DNA from: Hypericum androsaemum
Lineage: Eukaryota > Streptophyta > Magnoliopsida > Malpighiales > Hypericaceae
Length of the DNA: 64,000 bases
Reading direction: 5' to 3'
Assembly: GCA_963995505.1 (NCBI GenBank)
Contig: OZ023185.1
Location: 1,922,001-1,986,000, forward strand
The notes under the pieces were generated by a model. The model was not told where the DNA came from and made no database searches. It saw only the letters and a list, made by a program, of their open reading frames with translations. Position 1 is the stretch's first letter. Each line of letters opens with the position of its first letter. This document shows positions 47,298 through 58,500 of this stretch, in pieces. Position numbers and translations under genes: made by a program.

Positions 47298-48710
47298 TTG
47301 GTTGTGAGTTGTGAGCAGCATTTCGTGTCCAATCTTGTGTCTGAGAAGGAAAAAGTGAGTTTACCAGTGGTTGATTTAGGGTTTTTATCTTCGGATGTTG
47401 AACTGGGTAGTGGAAATTTCTTAGATGATGATCTTTTTGATGTCAAATTTAAACCGCCTGATAACTCTCTGGAGAATTTGCGTTTGAAGGAGGATGACGA
47501 GAGTAAAAGAACGGCTGTAGATTGTGAGTCTGAAGGCGATAAGGTAGATGATGTCGTCATCTCGAAGCATATCGTTGATGGCAGCATAGGTATGGGAACT
47601 TTGAATCTTAATGGCTCAATTAAGAGTAAGATGGTTCCAACCTTGCTTGATGAGGGCCATAGGAATTCTGAGACAGATAAAGGCAATGAACTGGGGTTGG
47701 ATAGATTTGGAGCGGTCCTTGGAAAAGTTGACGACTTTGTTAAGATTTGGTCAGATTCTAAACCTCGAATACAAGTGATTTCTGTTAAATCAACAATATT
47801 TGTCATTTCTGAATCTGTTAACCAAATTGTGGTTACAAAAGACAGTATTGAAACTATTGACGAAGCTGTAGTTGCTTGTGAAGAAAAAGAAGAGGATGAT
47901 CATATGGTACCAGATGGACTAGAAGAGACAAAAGAGCTTAACAACGAAGTTGAAGAAGTCACTTATATGTCAAATATGCAAAAGGCCAGTCCAGAACTTG
48001 GTAAAATCATGTCTGATATGAGTTTGATTTCTCTTACTTCACCCGTTAGGTTGGACGAGAAGGTTACGAAAAATAAGAAAGCTAAAGGTGGAGAGCCTGG
48101 TGATGCAACAAAAGGCATTAGTCTGTCAATTGTTGGATTATTACAGAGCTCAAAGGAAGCGATAAGTTTCGGCGATCAGTTTGAAAAGTTGATGCATGAG
48201 TATGAGGAGACAGGGGTGCAAAAAGAATGGCATTTGGTCAGGGTATCGAATTTTGAGTTTCTACTGTTTACGCTAACAATTTCAAGTTATGCCATCTTGA
48301 ACGTGAACTCTCTGTGTCCACCACCTATACCACTTGAATTGGAGTGGGATTCTGTTCGTATAGAGATACAAAAGATCCTCCTTGAAAGGGCAGCACTTTT
48401 CAACATTGCAGTGGTGGATATCTCAATTAATCAGCTAACTTTTGGGAAAGAATTTAAAGCTGCTATAGAAGATAAGCAGGTAGCTGCACACGGGATCGGA
48501 AGGGCAAGGTGTACAGTGAGAGCAGGTTTAGCGTCTCCTTTATTTAGTTTGCTGCAGAATTCTGAATGTGTAATGATGGATGAATCATTAACAACTCTTG
48601 TTGTTCTTGCGAGCGATCAGGAAAGGGAAGCTGCAATTGGTCAAGCTGAACCTATACATGTCTTGGTACCAGATGTTGTGATCTTATTTCCATTTGATAC
48701 ATATGATTGA
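47298..48710 (+). CDS. Unknown 470-codon ORF 2 with a prohibitin-like segment
   Basis: Open for 470 codons from MVVSCEQHFVSNLVSEKEKV. Residues 1-300 are acidic and Ser/Asp-rich without a recognised domain. Residues about 350-405 read EIQKILLERAALFNIAVVDI followed by SINQLTFGKEFKAAIEDKQV, which closely follows the C-terminal half of the prohibitin domain in plant PHB proteins (ILTERAANFNIALDDVSITT type); similarity then fades. Prohibitins form ring complexes in the mitochondrial inner membrane; this fragment lacks the membrane anchor and most of the fold. The frame has no stops despite long non-family stretches, which is unusual for a dead insertion. Confidence 0.5.
   Translation: MVVSCEQHFVSNLVSEKEKVSLPVVDLGFLSSDVELGSGNFLDDDLFDVKFKPPDNSLENLRLKEDDESKRTAVDCESEGDKVDDVVISKHIVDGSIGMGTLNLNGSIKSKMVPTLLDEGHRNSETDKGNELGLDRFGAVLGKVDDFVKIWSDSKPRIQVISVKSTIFVISESVNQIVVTKDSIETIDEAVVACEEKEEDDHMVPDGLEETKELNNEVEEVTYMSNMQKASPELGKIMSDMSLISLTSPVRLDEKVTKNKKAKGGEPGDATKGISLSIVGLLQSSKEAISFGDQFEKLMHEYEETGVQKEWHLVRVSNFEFLLFTLTISSYAILNVNSLCPPPIPLELEWDSVRIEIQKILLERAALFNIAVVDISINQLTFGKEFKAAIEDKQVAAHGIGRARCTVRAGLASPLFSLLQNSECVMMDESLTTLVVLASDQEREAAIGQAEPIHVLVPDVVILFPFDTYD
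48351..48515 (+). other. Prohibitin-derived segment
   Basis: Translated in the frame of ORF 2. The run TFGKEF-x-AAIE-x-KQVAA is diagnostic for prohibitin. No intron interrupts it, as expected if it was picked up from an mRNA during reverse transcription. Confidence 0.8.
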
Positions 48711-49032
48711 TCAATGATTCTTGAGGTCAAGGATCTCATGAGGAGAGGGTATTGTTACGATACTGTCGTCTATTAGTGTGGATGTGTAGCTGTCGTCGGG
48801 TCTTTTTATTATAAAAGGAAGAATAGATACTCTCAAAAGAATCATTCTGGATATTTTGTAAAACTCGTTCTAAAAAAATACACGTTCTCTTTCTTCTTCC
48901 CTTTCTATCTCTCTATTTTTCCCTCTTTCTAATTCTTGATCTTGGAAATCCTAGCGTTACAATAAACTCGGACTTTAAGATTTCTAAGTTATGAAGGGAA
49001 AATAGTATAACAATCTAGAATATTTAGATTTC

Positions 49033-49631
49033 TGTAACGCCCCGTGATTCGATCGACTGGCTCCACAGACCAACACAGGTCTTTTTCAGCATGCTTTGTC
49101 CTCACTCGCACGCACCCTGTGAAACTTCCCAGGAGGTCACCCATCCTGATCCTACTCCCGGCTAAACGCGTTTAACCTTGGAGTTCTCTCAGGATGTGTG
49201 CCGGAAAAGGAGGTGCACCTTGTTGATATGGATAGTACCAATCAAATCACTTAAGCCTTTCAGACAGAACATATCATTTTCGGGGTATCACATACACCCC
49301 TCCTTAAATACGCGACGTCCTCGTCGCGCCAGACAGAACACAGAACAGTCCCAGAACCATATTTGCTCTGATACCAAATGTAACGCCCCGTGATCCGACC
49401 GACTGTCTCCACAGACGAACACGGGTCTTTTCTAGCGTGCTTTGTCCTCACTCGCACGCATCCCGGAAAACTTCCCAGGAGGTCACCCATCCTAATCCTA
49501 CTCCCGGCCAAACGCGTTTAACCTTGGAGTTCTCTCAAGATGTGTGCCAAAAAAGAAAGTGCACCTTATGGATAGCCAAATCAAATCACTTAAGCGTTTC
49601 AGACAGTACATATCATCTACGGGATATCACA
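49033..49631 (-). mobile_element. Cassandra TRIM retrotransposon, complete
   Basis: LTRs 49033-49292 and 49379-49631 begin TGTAACGCCCCGTGAT and end TATCACA, and the unit is flanked by ATTTC on both sides (49028-49032, 49632-49636). The interior is only 86 bp. On the minus strand it has the primer site TGGTATCAGAGC (49365-49376) next to the right LTR and a polypurine tract (AAGGAGGGGTG) next to the left LTR. It has no coding capacity. Each LTR contains 5S rRNA-like sequence, the hallmark of Cassandra. Confidence 0.92.
49120..49200 (-). repeat. 5S rRNA-derived segment in the left Cassandra LTR
   Basis: Minus-strand reading contains GGATGGGTGACCTCCTGGGA, the 3' promoter box of plant 5S rRNA, with a degraded upstream part. 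The right LTR has the same at about 49467-49546. This is not a functional 5S gene because the 5' half is missing or diverged. Confidence 0.85.
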
Positions 49632-49636
49632 ATTTC

Positions 49637-50545
49637 ACTTCTGCTGGTAGCCAATAAAAACCTCATGCCGACCCCGCTTCCGTCGGAGCTTCGAGCTTCC
49701 CCTTTCATAACACGTGTCGTCTTCCCACCGCTACTCCACCAGCAAACAAGAAACCAAAGAAGAGAACACAAGGAAATAAGAGAAACAGGATAAAAAGAAA
49801 TCCCAATCGCAAATTAGTTCGTTTTCTTCACGCAAACGATTAAGCGATCCGATTTGGGAGCTAATCTCAAATTTCTGACGACCGGAAGCTAAAACAGCGG
49901 GAAATAAAGAAAAAAGGAGTTTCGAATCGAAGAGAGAGAGAGAGAGAGGAGATTTACGAGTTCCGTTCGAGAAGCGCGGAGAAGAATCGGTCCCCGTCGC
50001 GAGTTTGAAAATGTTATCTCTGCGGATGGCGGAAAGAAAAACGGTTTTCTTTCTTCGCGGTAAAGTACGAGGCGCGGGTCGAAAAGTGGTGTAACGGTGG
50101 TGCTTTCGGTTACGAAATGTGCTCAGATCGAATTCGAAACTCTGTGATAAAGTTATAATAACTTTTTTTTTTGAAAAGTCGAATAGTTAAATTCAATAAA
50201 ATAGTAACCGATGAAAATTTAATAAAATCTAAATAAGAGAGAAGCCATTATCGAAAATTTCAAGTGATATTCATATGCTACGTTAGGGAAAAACATTTGT
50301 GGATTTCTGACCAATGCATTTTCATTGACAATGACCTGAAATGCTTTACGTAAGGTCAAGGAGGATTATTTGTCACATTAGGTGAATCTTCTCTTGGTCG
50401 TTTCAATGCAGATATGATATAGCTAGCTGACAGCAACTTAGTCTTGTAAGAACAGATAAGTAGTAGCTGGAGTCAGGTCGGTAGAGCGGTTAAATGCGTT
50501 GAGATAGGAGCAGTTAAATGCGTTGAGATAGGAAGTACGAGGAGA
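49637..50545. other. Leader-like CT/GA-rich stretch and 3' flank of PKSA
   Basis: GAGAGAGAGAGAGAG at 49932-49948 and purine-rich sequence around it would be a CT-rich 5' UTR on the minus strand, with CCGCGAAG-rich sequence upstream. This may be the promoter end of the minus-strand gene whose fragments lie at 45.4-46.2 kb. 50100-50545 is AT-rich and holds the PKSA 3' UTR; TTAAATGCGTTGAGATAGGA is repeated at 50489 and 50513. Confidence 0.35.
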
Positions 50546-51921
50546 TCATAGGCTACGAAGAAGGACGCCTTCAAAGGTAATGCCAGGACCAAAAGCCAAG
50601 GCCAGGCCCCATTCCTCTGACCCCTTCTTCTTCCTTTTCAGCTCATCTCGCATGTACTCCATGACGTAGAACACTGTGTTGCTGCTCACGTTCCCAAAGT
50701 CCATCAGGGCCCTCCTGCTACACTCCAGCTTGTCTGCGTTCAACCCGAGCCTGCTCTCCAGCCGGTTGAGTATCGCCGGTCCGCCGGGGTGGACAGCCCA
50801 GAACATGTCGTTGAACTCGGTCAGACCAGCCTTGGACATGATCCTCTTGCAGAACTCCTCGACGTTGTCTTCAATCTTCTGAGGAAGGTCCCTGCCGAGC
50901 TTGAAATTTATGCCCTCCTCCGTGAGGCGCCCGTCGATTACCTTCTGTGTCCCTGGAAGGAATTGCTGAGTTGCGTAATTCAGTTCCACGAATGGGGACT
51001 CCTTACCCGCGACAGGGTTGGTGCCGATGATCACAGCTGCTGCGCCATCACCGAAGAGTGCAGCTCCTACAAGATCGTAAGGCCGAGCATTGCTTGGCGG
51101 GCGGAAGCCGAGTATTGTAGTCTCGGAGGTGGTTAGCAGCACGCGGCTCCCCGGATTGTTCTCGGCTATGTCCTTGGCGACTCTCAGGCCCGTGACACCA
51201 CCATAACAGCCCAGAAAGTAGAGCATCACACGACGGACATCACTCCTCAGGCCGAGCTCACTAGCTAGGTAAACATCACCTCCCGGCAAGCGGATCTCAC
51301 TGGACGAGACGTACACAACATGAGTGATCTCACCAACCGGCCTTCCCCACTCCTTGATGCAAGCATGACTAGCTTCGACAGCCATCTCAACGACAGCCGG
51401 ATTCGCAATCTCAAGCCTCTGCCTGACCGTCGGGGTCCCCTCGGTGGCAAGCTCAGGGTACTTGTCCAGGACCTCCTTGGACATAACCGTGTACCTTGTC
51501 TTCACAGTTGTGGTTTTGCCTAGCAAGAAAAGAACAACTCTGATCAAATTAATGTTTCCGTCGGTAACAGAACACGAGAAGCAATTAAAATGGTAAATCA
51601 GAGATTACCGTCGCAACAAGGTGCACCAAATTAAAGAAGACTCATTTCGGAAGCACGAAACTTGCACCAATGTGGTTGTGGAATTATTACCAGACATAGT
51701 TAGGCATGGTTTGACTTACAAAGTCGCTCCAGTTTCTCCTTGATGGCGGCATCGGCGCACTTGGTGTCGCGAATGTACCCCTCCGCCAAGCATTCCTGCG
51801 GAACGAGCTGCTTCGGGAAGGCCTTGCCTATCGCAAGCACCGTCGCCTTCCCTGGAGTCGGAGCACGGCCGTTCCCAGAAGAGACGAGCCTCGAAGAGCC
51901 ATTAGTCTCAAAGTTAGACAT
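50546..51921 (-). CDS. PKSA: Type III polyketide synthase A (LAP6/PKSA), sporopollenin synthesis, 391 aa
   Basis: Chalcone-synthase-fold enzyme of the anther tapetum that condenses hydroxylated fatty acyl-CoA with malonyl-CoA to alkyl pyrones for pollen-wall sporopollenin. Exon 1 is 51720-51921 (MSNFETNGSSRL... ERLC) and exon 2 is 50546-51519. They join inside a Cys codon (T|GC), the intron position conserved across the CHS family. Residues on view: catalytic Cys in YFLGCYGGVTGLR, His in FWAVHPGGPAILNR, Asn in FGNVSSNT, and the end WGLALAFGPGITFEGVLLRSL. The start, the conserved KTTTVKTRYTVMSKEVL and TSETTILGFRPPSNARPYDL place it with LAP6/PKSA rather than LAP5/PKSB or true chalcone synthase. 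Total 1176 coding bases, normal length, no break. Confidence 0.95.
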
Positions 51922-51994
51922 CCTTTAGGCACTATAAAGAGAGTTAACCCGAGAAGGATAAGATTTTAGATGAGCAAGGCAATGTGAGAGACAG

Positions 51995-52012
51995 AGCACA
52001 TAAATAGAAAGC
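51995..52012 (-). promoter_or_regulatory. TATA-like element upstream of PKSA
   Basis: Minus-strand reading CTTTCTATTTATGTGCTC lies about 75-90 bases upstream of the PKSA start codon, a fair place for a TATA box allowing for a short leader. Confidence 0.4.
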
Positions 52013-52554
52013 TTTCCTTTCAGGCTGGGGGAAGATAAGTGCACCGGAAGATTTGCATGAACTGCAAGAATTGCTTAGTTTATTGGGTTCGGTGGCTTTG
52101 CGGGTGCCTTTTGGTTGGGAATAGTCTCTGCAGTCTGCATCGTGTGGTTTCTTTAATGAGGTGTAGCACCAGATTCCAACTTGTTTTGGAAATCATCTAC
52201 TTCTGGTGCATCATTTTGACCCTAAACCAGTCGCGTATAAAGAAACTAATAAAGAAAGCTAAGTCACGCTAATGTGCTGCGAGGTTCGACTCCTGCTTTC
52301 ACCACAAATTAACATTAAAACATTTGCAGATAATGGGAAATCATTTTACACGCCAAAAGCATTTAGAATTTACAGCCACAGGAACTAGGCAAAAGTTAGG
52401 GAAGACCACTACTCGCTATTGATTCGCCAAACTAGACTCTCTTCGGTTCCGTGTCCGACAAAACATGGCCCGAGTGTTCTGCTTCCATCGGGACTGTGAA
52501 GCCTATTGCTTCTGCCACCGCACATTACTGTGATCCAGCACCCGACGAGGATTG
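52013..52554. other. PKSA promoter and CHR10 3' flank
   Basis: No gene recognised. The short direct run TAAAGAAACTAATAAAGAAA at 52237-52256 and AT-rich sequence are all that stands out. The part near 52554 should include the CHR10 3' UTR. Confidence 0.35.
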
Positions 52555-55500
52555 TCAAGGACTTGATACGGATGTAACCCCATGTGTCTCAGATTGGCGT
52601 TGGTAATAATACCTGCAACACTCGGATACGTTAATTTGCGTTGTGTATGTGTACAGCAATGGAGAGAGAGGTTCTAAGGAATACATACACGTAGATCTTA
52701 ATGCCATAAATGGAAGCATATTTTCGTAGTATCCGTTCCATGGCATACCATAAAGATCGATCGGATGCATTCTGATAACCAATTCGCGGCATGTGAACAG
52801 AAGCTGCAGAGAGAAATATAGTCTAGATGAGCAGTTGGCCAAAATTCACAAAAGGAAGCAGATTACCGCGGCATCAAATTCTGTTTGAAAGCAAAATGTA
52901 CGAAGGTAATGACAAAGATATTTCCGCAAATTATTTGCAACCTTCCCTTATCCAGACACTAGCCATCTAATGCTAATGTTATTAAGTTACAAGTTCATTG
53001 ACCACGACTTAAATCCACACTAAGATCATTTCCATTTTCAATCTAGTTTTTAATATGTCATCACCATCACATAGAAATAGAATGCAAGTCTTACCAGAGT
53101 TTTCATGAGCTGCAAAGGACACCTTGGACACACAATGTTCCAAATCAGAAACAGAAATATCGCTACGAGGCACCTTGCGCCTTGCATTGTAAGACTGTAC
53201 AACAGCCAAAGCTACCCATTGAGGAGGATCGACTCCAGTAACTCTATCACCATCCCCTGCAAGGGTTATTGCAAATCACATAAACGTACAATTTAGCAAC
53301 AAAAAAAATTAGTAACGTACAAATCATAAGCTCAAAGAAAAAAGGCAAGGAAAGCAAGGCCAATTACCAACTACACTAATTTTGTTGAGCCTTTGTTTCA
53401 TATATCTCTGAAACACAACCTGGCATAACAGGATTTTATTTGGATTTATGGTCTTTGTGAGATAGGATAAATGGAGTCCTTATGGAACAAGAATTAGGGC
53501 ATAGATACATTATACTAGAACCATAAGCTTCTACTGGCAGTATGTAACAATTTATAGTGTATCTACAAGCTTTGCAACTTTTAGCATCTCCACATGCTTG
53601 ATTGACGTGTCACTGAATCATTTTGTTCTAGTCGTAAGTTCCATGGTAGTCAACCATTACATACCAAGGAAGCAGTTTCAAAGCCACTAGAATTCAGAAA
53701 GCTAACAAACCTTTGGTTCTTATGAGATGAACATCGCCAAGGTGAAGATCTGAAAATTCAAAAGCCCTTTGATATGCGTCAGGTATCCTTGACGAAAGCC
53801 TGCTCAATGCATCAAACACTCCGCCTCGACCCCAATTGCCAGAATCATCAACACAGCTGTTGACACAAAATGCATACAAGTTAAGATGAATCAAGTATGG
53901 CTCTCCCAAGGTTCTATTAATAAAGACAAAGTACACAAAAAACATTTAACACACGGCAACAAGCTTATTTAGACAAGTACGCACTACGCACACAACCAGG
54001 GGCTGGAAATTTGAACTCATTCATAAGTCAAATAAGATCATTCAAGCCTGAACGAATCCTTGGAAAAATCACCAAACTCGTGGAGAATGTAATTTCTAGG
54101 ACCAGGATCAAAGAGGGTAAGTACCTGAATATGATACAGGGCTCAGATGGGCAAAATTTTTCAGGTCGAGTACAATCTCCCAAAACAAAATTGACAGAGC
54201 CTTCATTTGACAATATATCATTATTGACCTGGTAACTGGGGTCTTTGACGGTCAGTGAATGGTATCCAAGGGATTCCCACTTAGCCAATTTTTTCTCTTC
54301 TGCTTTCTTCCTCGCAGCCTCCTGTTTAATATGCCTGTCATCTGGTAGGCTCCTCCTGCTTCCCATATCCAAGACAGAGTTGTCACTCGTTACCGATGCT
54401 TCCTTGAATTTTTCAACCCATGACAGATAGGCTGCTTCATCTAGACCAGGATCATACATGGTCAAACTGCTTCGGCCAGCAATATCACTTTGATTCTGTC
54501 TGTCACCTGAATCAAGCTCAAACTTTCTGTCATCCTCACCAAATCTCTGATTATGACGCATTGCAATTACTCTTTCCGCAACAGAAATCAGTTGAGACAT
54601 TTCCAATTCATCTGAGCTTTCATTAGCAAGTTCCAAAGGATCAAGCTTATGCAACCCAAATATGATAGAACGCAGATCGTTAATTTCAACTCCGGCTTCC
54701 TTTCCCTCTTCCAACAACTCCCCATCTCCAATGACATTTTGGCTAAGCTGCAACTTCCTTTCTGCCCTCCGCATTATAACCTACACAACCATATCAATCA
54801 AAATTCTCATAATTATAGAGAAAGATTAATGATACAAATACAATAAAAAGATCATACTTCCTCCACAGTACGCCTTGTCACCAAGTTTACTGCCAAAACA
54901 TGATTCAATTGACCAATACGGTGAGCCCGCTGTAAAGCTTGCCTGTCAGCCTGAGGATTCCAGTCTTGTTCATAGAATATAACCTGCACATCAACAGGAT
55001 CATCAGAGAGAACACAATCAAAGTAGAACAAAAAACCCATGCTTAATAATTTGAAACAACAATTGTAAAATCAGACTCGAGTACTTGGGCACCCACTTGA
55101 CCACCGACACTCTCTTCCTCTTGATGCATCAGAAGCAGGAAAAAATGCTTACAGGCTGAAAAGGTGGAAATAATGGAACATGAACCACTTCCAACTCAGG
55201 GCCCGAAAACTCTATGTTATATTGTTAAAGCACAGCAAGTTACCAGATTGGGAATGGCATAGCTAAACCCTCGCCTTAAATAGAGAAAAAGAATAAAACA
55301 TGCAGGTTATGTCACTGGCATTAAAATCCAGATTGGATATTAACTTTTCTTGCACCACAGCAGTCAATTACTGTATATGTAGCATAGGTTCACAAATATA
55401 TGTTTTGCTAATATTAACTTGAGAAACCCAGATATAAGAAAAGGCAAAGACTTTGAAAAAATGCCGACCGTATCTGCAGCAACAAGGTTCAAGCCCACTC

Positions 55501-58500
55501 CACCAGCCCTCGTGGAAATCATAAAGACAAAAGCACCATTGTGGTCGGATTGGCCATCCAACCTCCCCAAGTTCCCGCTAAAACTTCTAATAGCAGCAAA
55601 CCGTTCTTCTGCTCGAACTGAACCATCAAGGCGCTCATATGAATACTTCCGTAGCTCAAGAAAGTCCTGTATTCATGAAGCTACAAGATCAACATGATCA
55701 ATTACATGAAAAGAATAACTTGAAAATCTTGGAAAATGGATGGCATACTTGCAGAATGTCAAGCGTGTGCGTCATTTGGGCAAACAGAAGGACGCGGTGT
55801 CCTGCATCATGTAGCTTCTCCAGCAGTTTGTCTAGTATCATAAGTTTCCCACTGGCCTGATCATGGAGTCCCAACATAAATCACGGATTAATCAAACATT
55901 CAGCAGTGAGGTGAGGCTCCACCAACTAGTCCAAGAATTAGCAGGTATGAAGTTCTTCCATTCCTTATCTCTTATTTCCCATAGTGCTATATCAAATGGA
56001 ACCCACAACCATTGTTCTTGACAAAGCCAATGTATGAGTACTACCTGAACTAGGTGCTCACCCTCTTCATACGGCTCAGGTTCAATTCCAGGAAACAGAT
56101 AAGGGTGGCTGCATGCCTTTCTGAGCTGTATAACCTGGAAAACAAAGAGGATGAGCAATATAAGAAACACTTCAAGGGAAACTGACTGCTCTGGGAATAA
56201 AGGAAGCAGCATACATACAGTAACAACAAAACCAGGAAAAAGCAACCTACACTTAATTTCTTTTTGCTAAATAAGGAAGCAAATAGGTTAGAAGTTGGAA
56301 TACAATATTTTGAAGTGATTGATGACTCGCAGAAGCAGAAGATAGCGCCAGAAGTTTTGAAAGCTCCTTTCTCAATATTGAGGCATAAATTTTCTTTTGC
56401 AGGCTAACCAATGGAGCCATCCTAGCAACATAAAAACCCTCGTCACCAATAGCTCCAAAAAATTCAACAGAAGATTAAAGAAAAGAGCTAGGCACTGAAT
56501 TAATAATGTAGAATAATTTACACGATGACTTCAGTTAGAGATGGCAACACAAGGTTTCCTGACTGTATAAGCTTCATTTTTGTTCTCCGAAGCATGAAAG
56601 CTTTTAGAACGGATTTTAATGTCTTGAATTGATCTTTGGCCTTGAATGCGTCTGAAACTGTTCATCAATATCAAACTTGGCATTTTACTTCAGTGAGAAA
56701 TCTAAGATTTGGCAGAAACAAGATGAGAAGGTAAAATGGTGAAATGGGAATAGGTGATCAGATTGAGAAGGCCAGAATAAGCAAAGAGCGAAAGAAAGTC
56801 TTGAATTCAGATTCAGTTCCGTATCATACTTATCAAAGCAAATTTATTTGGTCAATTAGGGAAGAGAATAACCAGATACGAGATCCCCAGCTTCCTTGAA
56901 TGCCTGAAGAAATTGTTCTAATGTTCCAAAAACTGAAGGCATGCAGAAATGCATTAAAGACCAGAGCTCCTTGAGATTATTCTGTACTGGCGTGCCAGTC
57001 ATCAATAGCCGCCTAGGCATTATGTAGCTGTCTTTGAGGACTTCATAGAGGACCTATTAATGTTCAACCACCACAAGCCAACCATAACAAATCAAAACAA
57101 AGTAACAGCTAAAGAGTAGCAACAACAACAAATTCAGATTATTTACAGAAGCTTGCATTTAATTCTTTCTTTGTGGAAGCATGTCTATCTCCTCTGCCAA
57201 ATTAATTGAAACAATGTATGTAATGATTATAAGTCTATAAACACGGTGTTTAACCTCTTTACTTCAGAGTACCAAAGAATGGCGAGCATATTTGCACGAA
57301 TAGGCTTCTAACCAAACACATGGACAATGATCGAAATGACTTGCAACTGCAAAGTTCATATTACCAAGGTATTCTGGCATCCAAGATTCAGTGAATAATA
57401 AAATATTCCAACAACATGAGTCATGACATGCACTACAAACAAATATGATATCATGATAATGTAGAACGAGCATCAAGCTAGTTACAGAAATCAGTTCACA
57501 AAGGCAATTGGTAACAAGGAAAGAAAGTACTGTAACGTACTGTAACAAGTTAACTTTACAGAAACGAATCAATAAAGTTTTAAACATACACTAGAGGGAT
57601 TTTTAAGTCGCTGGGCCTCGTCAATAACTGCATATTGCCACGGGATTTGAGAAAGGAAATGTTGATCCATCAAAGCAACATCGTATGTGGTCAGCAGCAC
57701 ATCAAAAGGCAGCAACGAAACCTGGAAACAATTTTGAAAATCCAAAAGCAAGAAAAGTCAAACATAATGAAATAAGGTCTACAGATCCAAAAACCAGTCT
57801 ACAGCAGTTCCGAAACTTCGAGGACCAGAACCTCACTTGAGCAGACGAAGACTGCTTCATCACACGCTCGAACGTTTGCCTACGCAACTCGCGGCGGTGT
57901 TCCTTGTCACCAACATACCTAAGAAGTCGCAAGTTTGGAGCGAACCTAGCAATCTCAGCCACCCATCCATCCGTAACACTAAGAGGACACAGCACCACTG
58001 CGAACAGCATCAAAACAACGGCAACGAGAAACAAAGTTAAGAGAAAGGTCACGAAATCATAGCCTGTAATGTAAAAGATCAGAGGTCTACCCAAAACTCA
58101 CAAAATGGGCCAGGTGACCTCTGATGAACCTTCAGATAACTTAGGAAAGCAATAGCCTGTAGTGTCTTCCCAAGTCCCATCTGCCAAACACATCAAACGC
58201 AATGAAATACCAAAATTACTATTCTACCTTCCGCGAATAGATGGATGCCGTTAACGAACCTCGTCTCCTGCAAGTTAAGACAGAATGTTCAACCGTCAAC
58301 GACATGGCTGGTCGATCGGAACTCGAGACACAGGCTGCGTTTGTATCGCCGGAAACAAATTAAACTTGCCGAATAATATTTTATTTTAGCTAGTAAAAAA
58401 CTGGTAAATTACTTCCCGTTCAAAATTAGCAAGTCTATTTCCTGAAAAATATTTGCCGCCGAAACAAACTTTACAAGAAGTAATCCCGACTGCTGCTGCG

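Larger units (their letters stand above)
46350..48961 (+). mobile_element. Non-autonomous LTR retrotransposon carrying a prohibitin-derived segment
   Basis: Two direct repeats with TGTTAC and GTTACA ends (46350-46563 and 48753-48961) contain a TATAAAAG promoter-like motif. The left one is followed at once by the primer site TGGTATCAGAGC (46564-46575), and the right one is preceded by a polypurine tract (GAGGAGAGGG, 48740-48749). Flanking bases are ATAAT and ATAAA, a 5-bp duplication with one mismatch. The 2.2-kb interior has no gag, protease, integrase or polymerase motif; it holds the two frames described below. Movement would need enzymes from another element. Confidence 0.85.

Noticed and set aside
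47267..47806. 179-codon minus-strand frame
   Set aside because: Antisense to the 470-codon plus frame of the prohibitin-carrying LTR element; Ser/Leu-rich composition is what reversed acidic coding sequence gives.
49120..49200. 5S rRNA gene
   Set aside because: Only part of the 5S sequence is present, twice, inside direct repeats with retrotransposon ends, so it belongs to a Cassandra LTR and is not an rRNA gene.
52255..52310. tRNA-like 3' end (GAGGTTCGACTCCTGCTTTCACCA)
   Set aside because: There is no matching acceptor strand, D arm or anticodon stem upstream, and nuclear plant tRNA genes do not encode CCA. Taken as chance.
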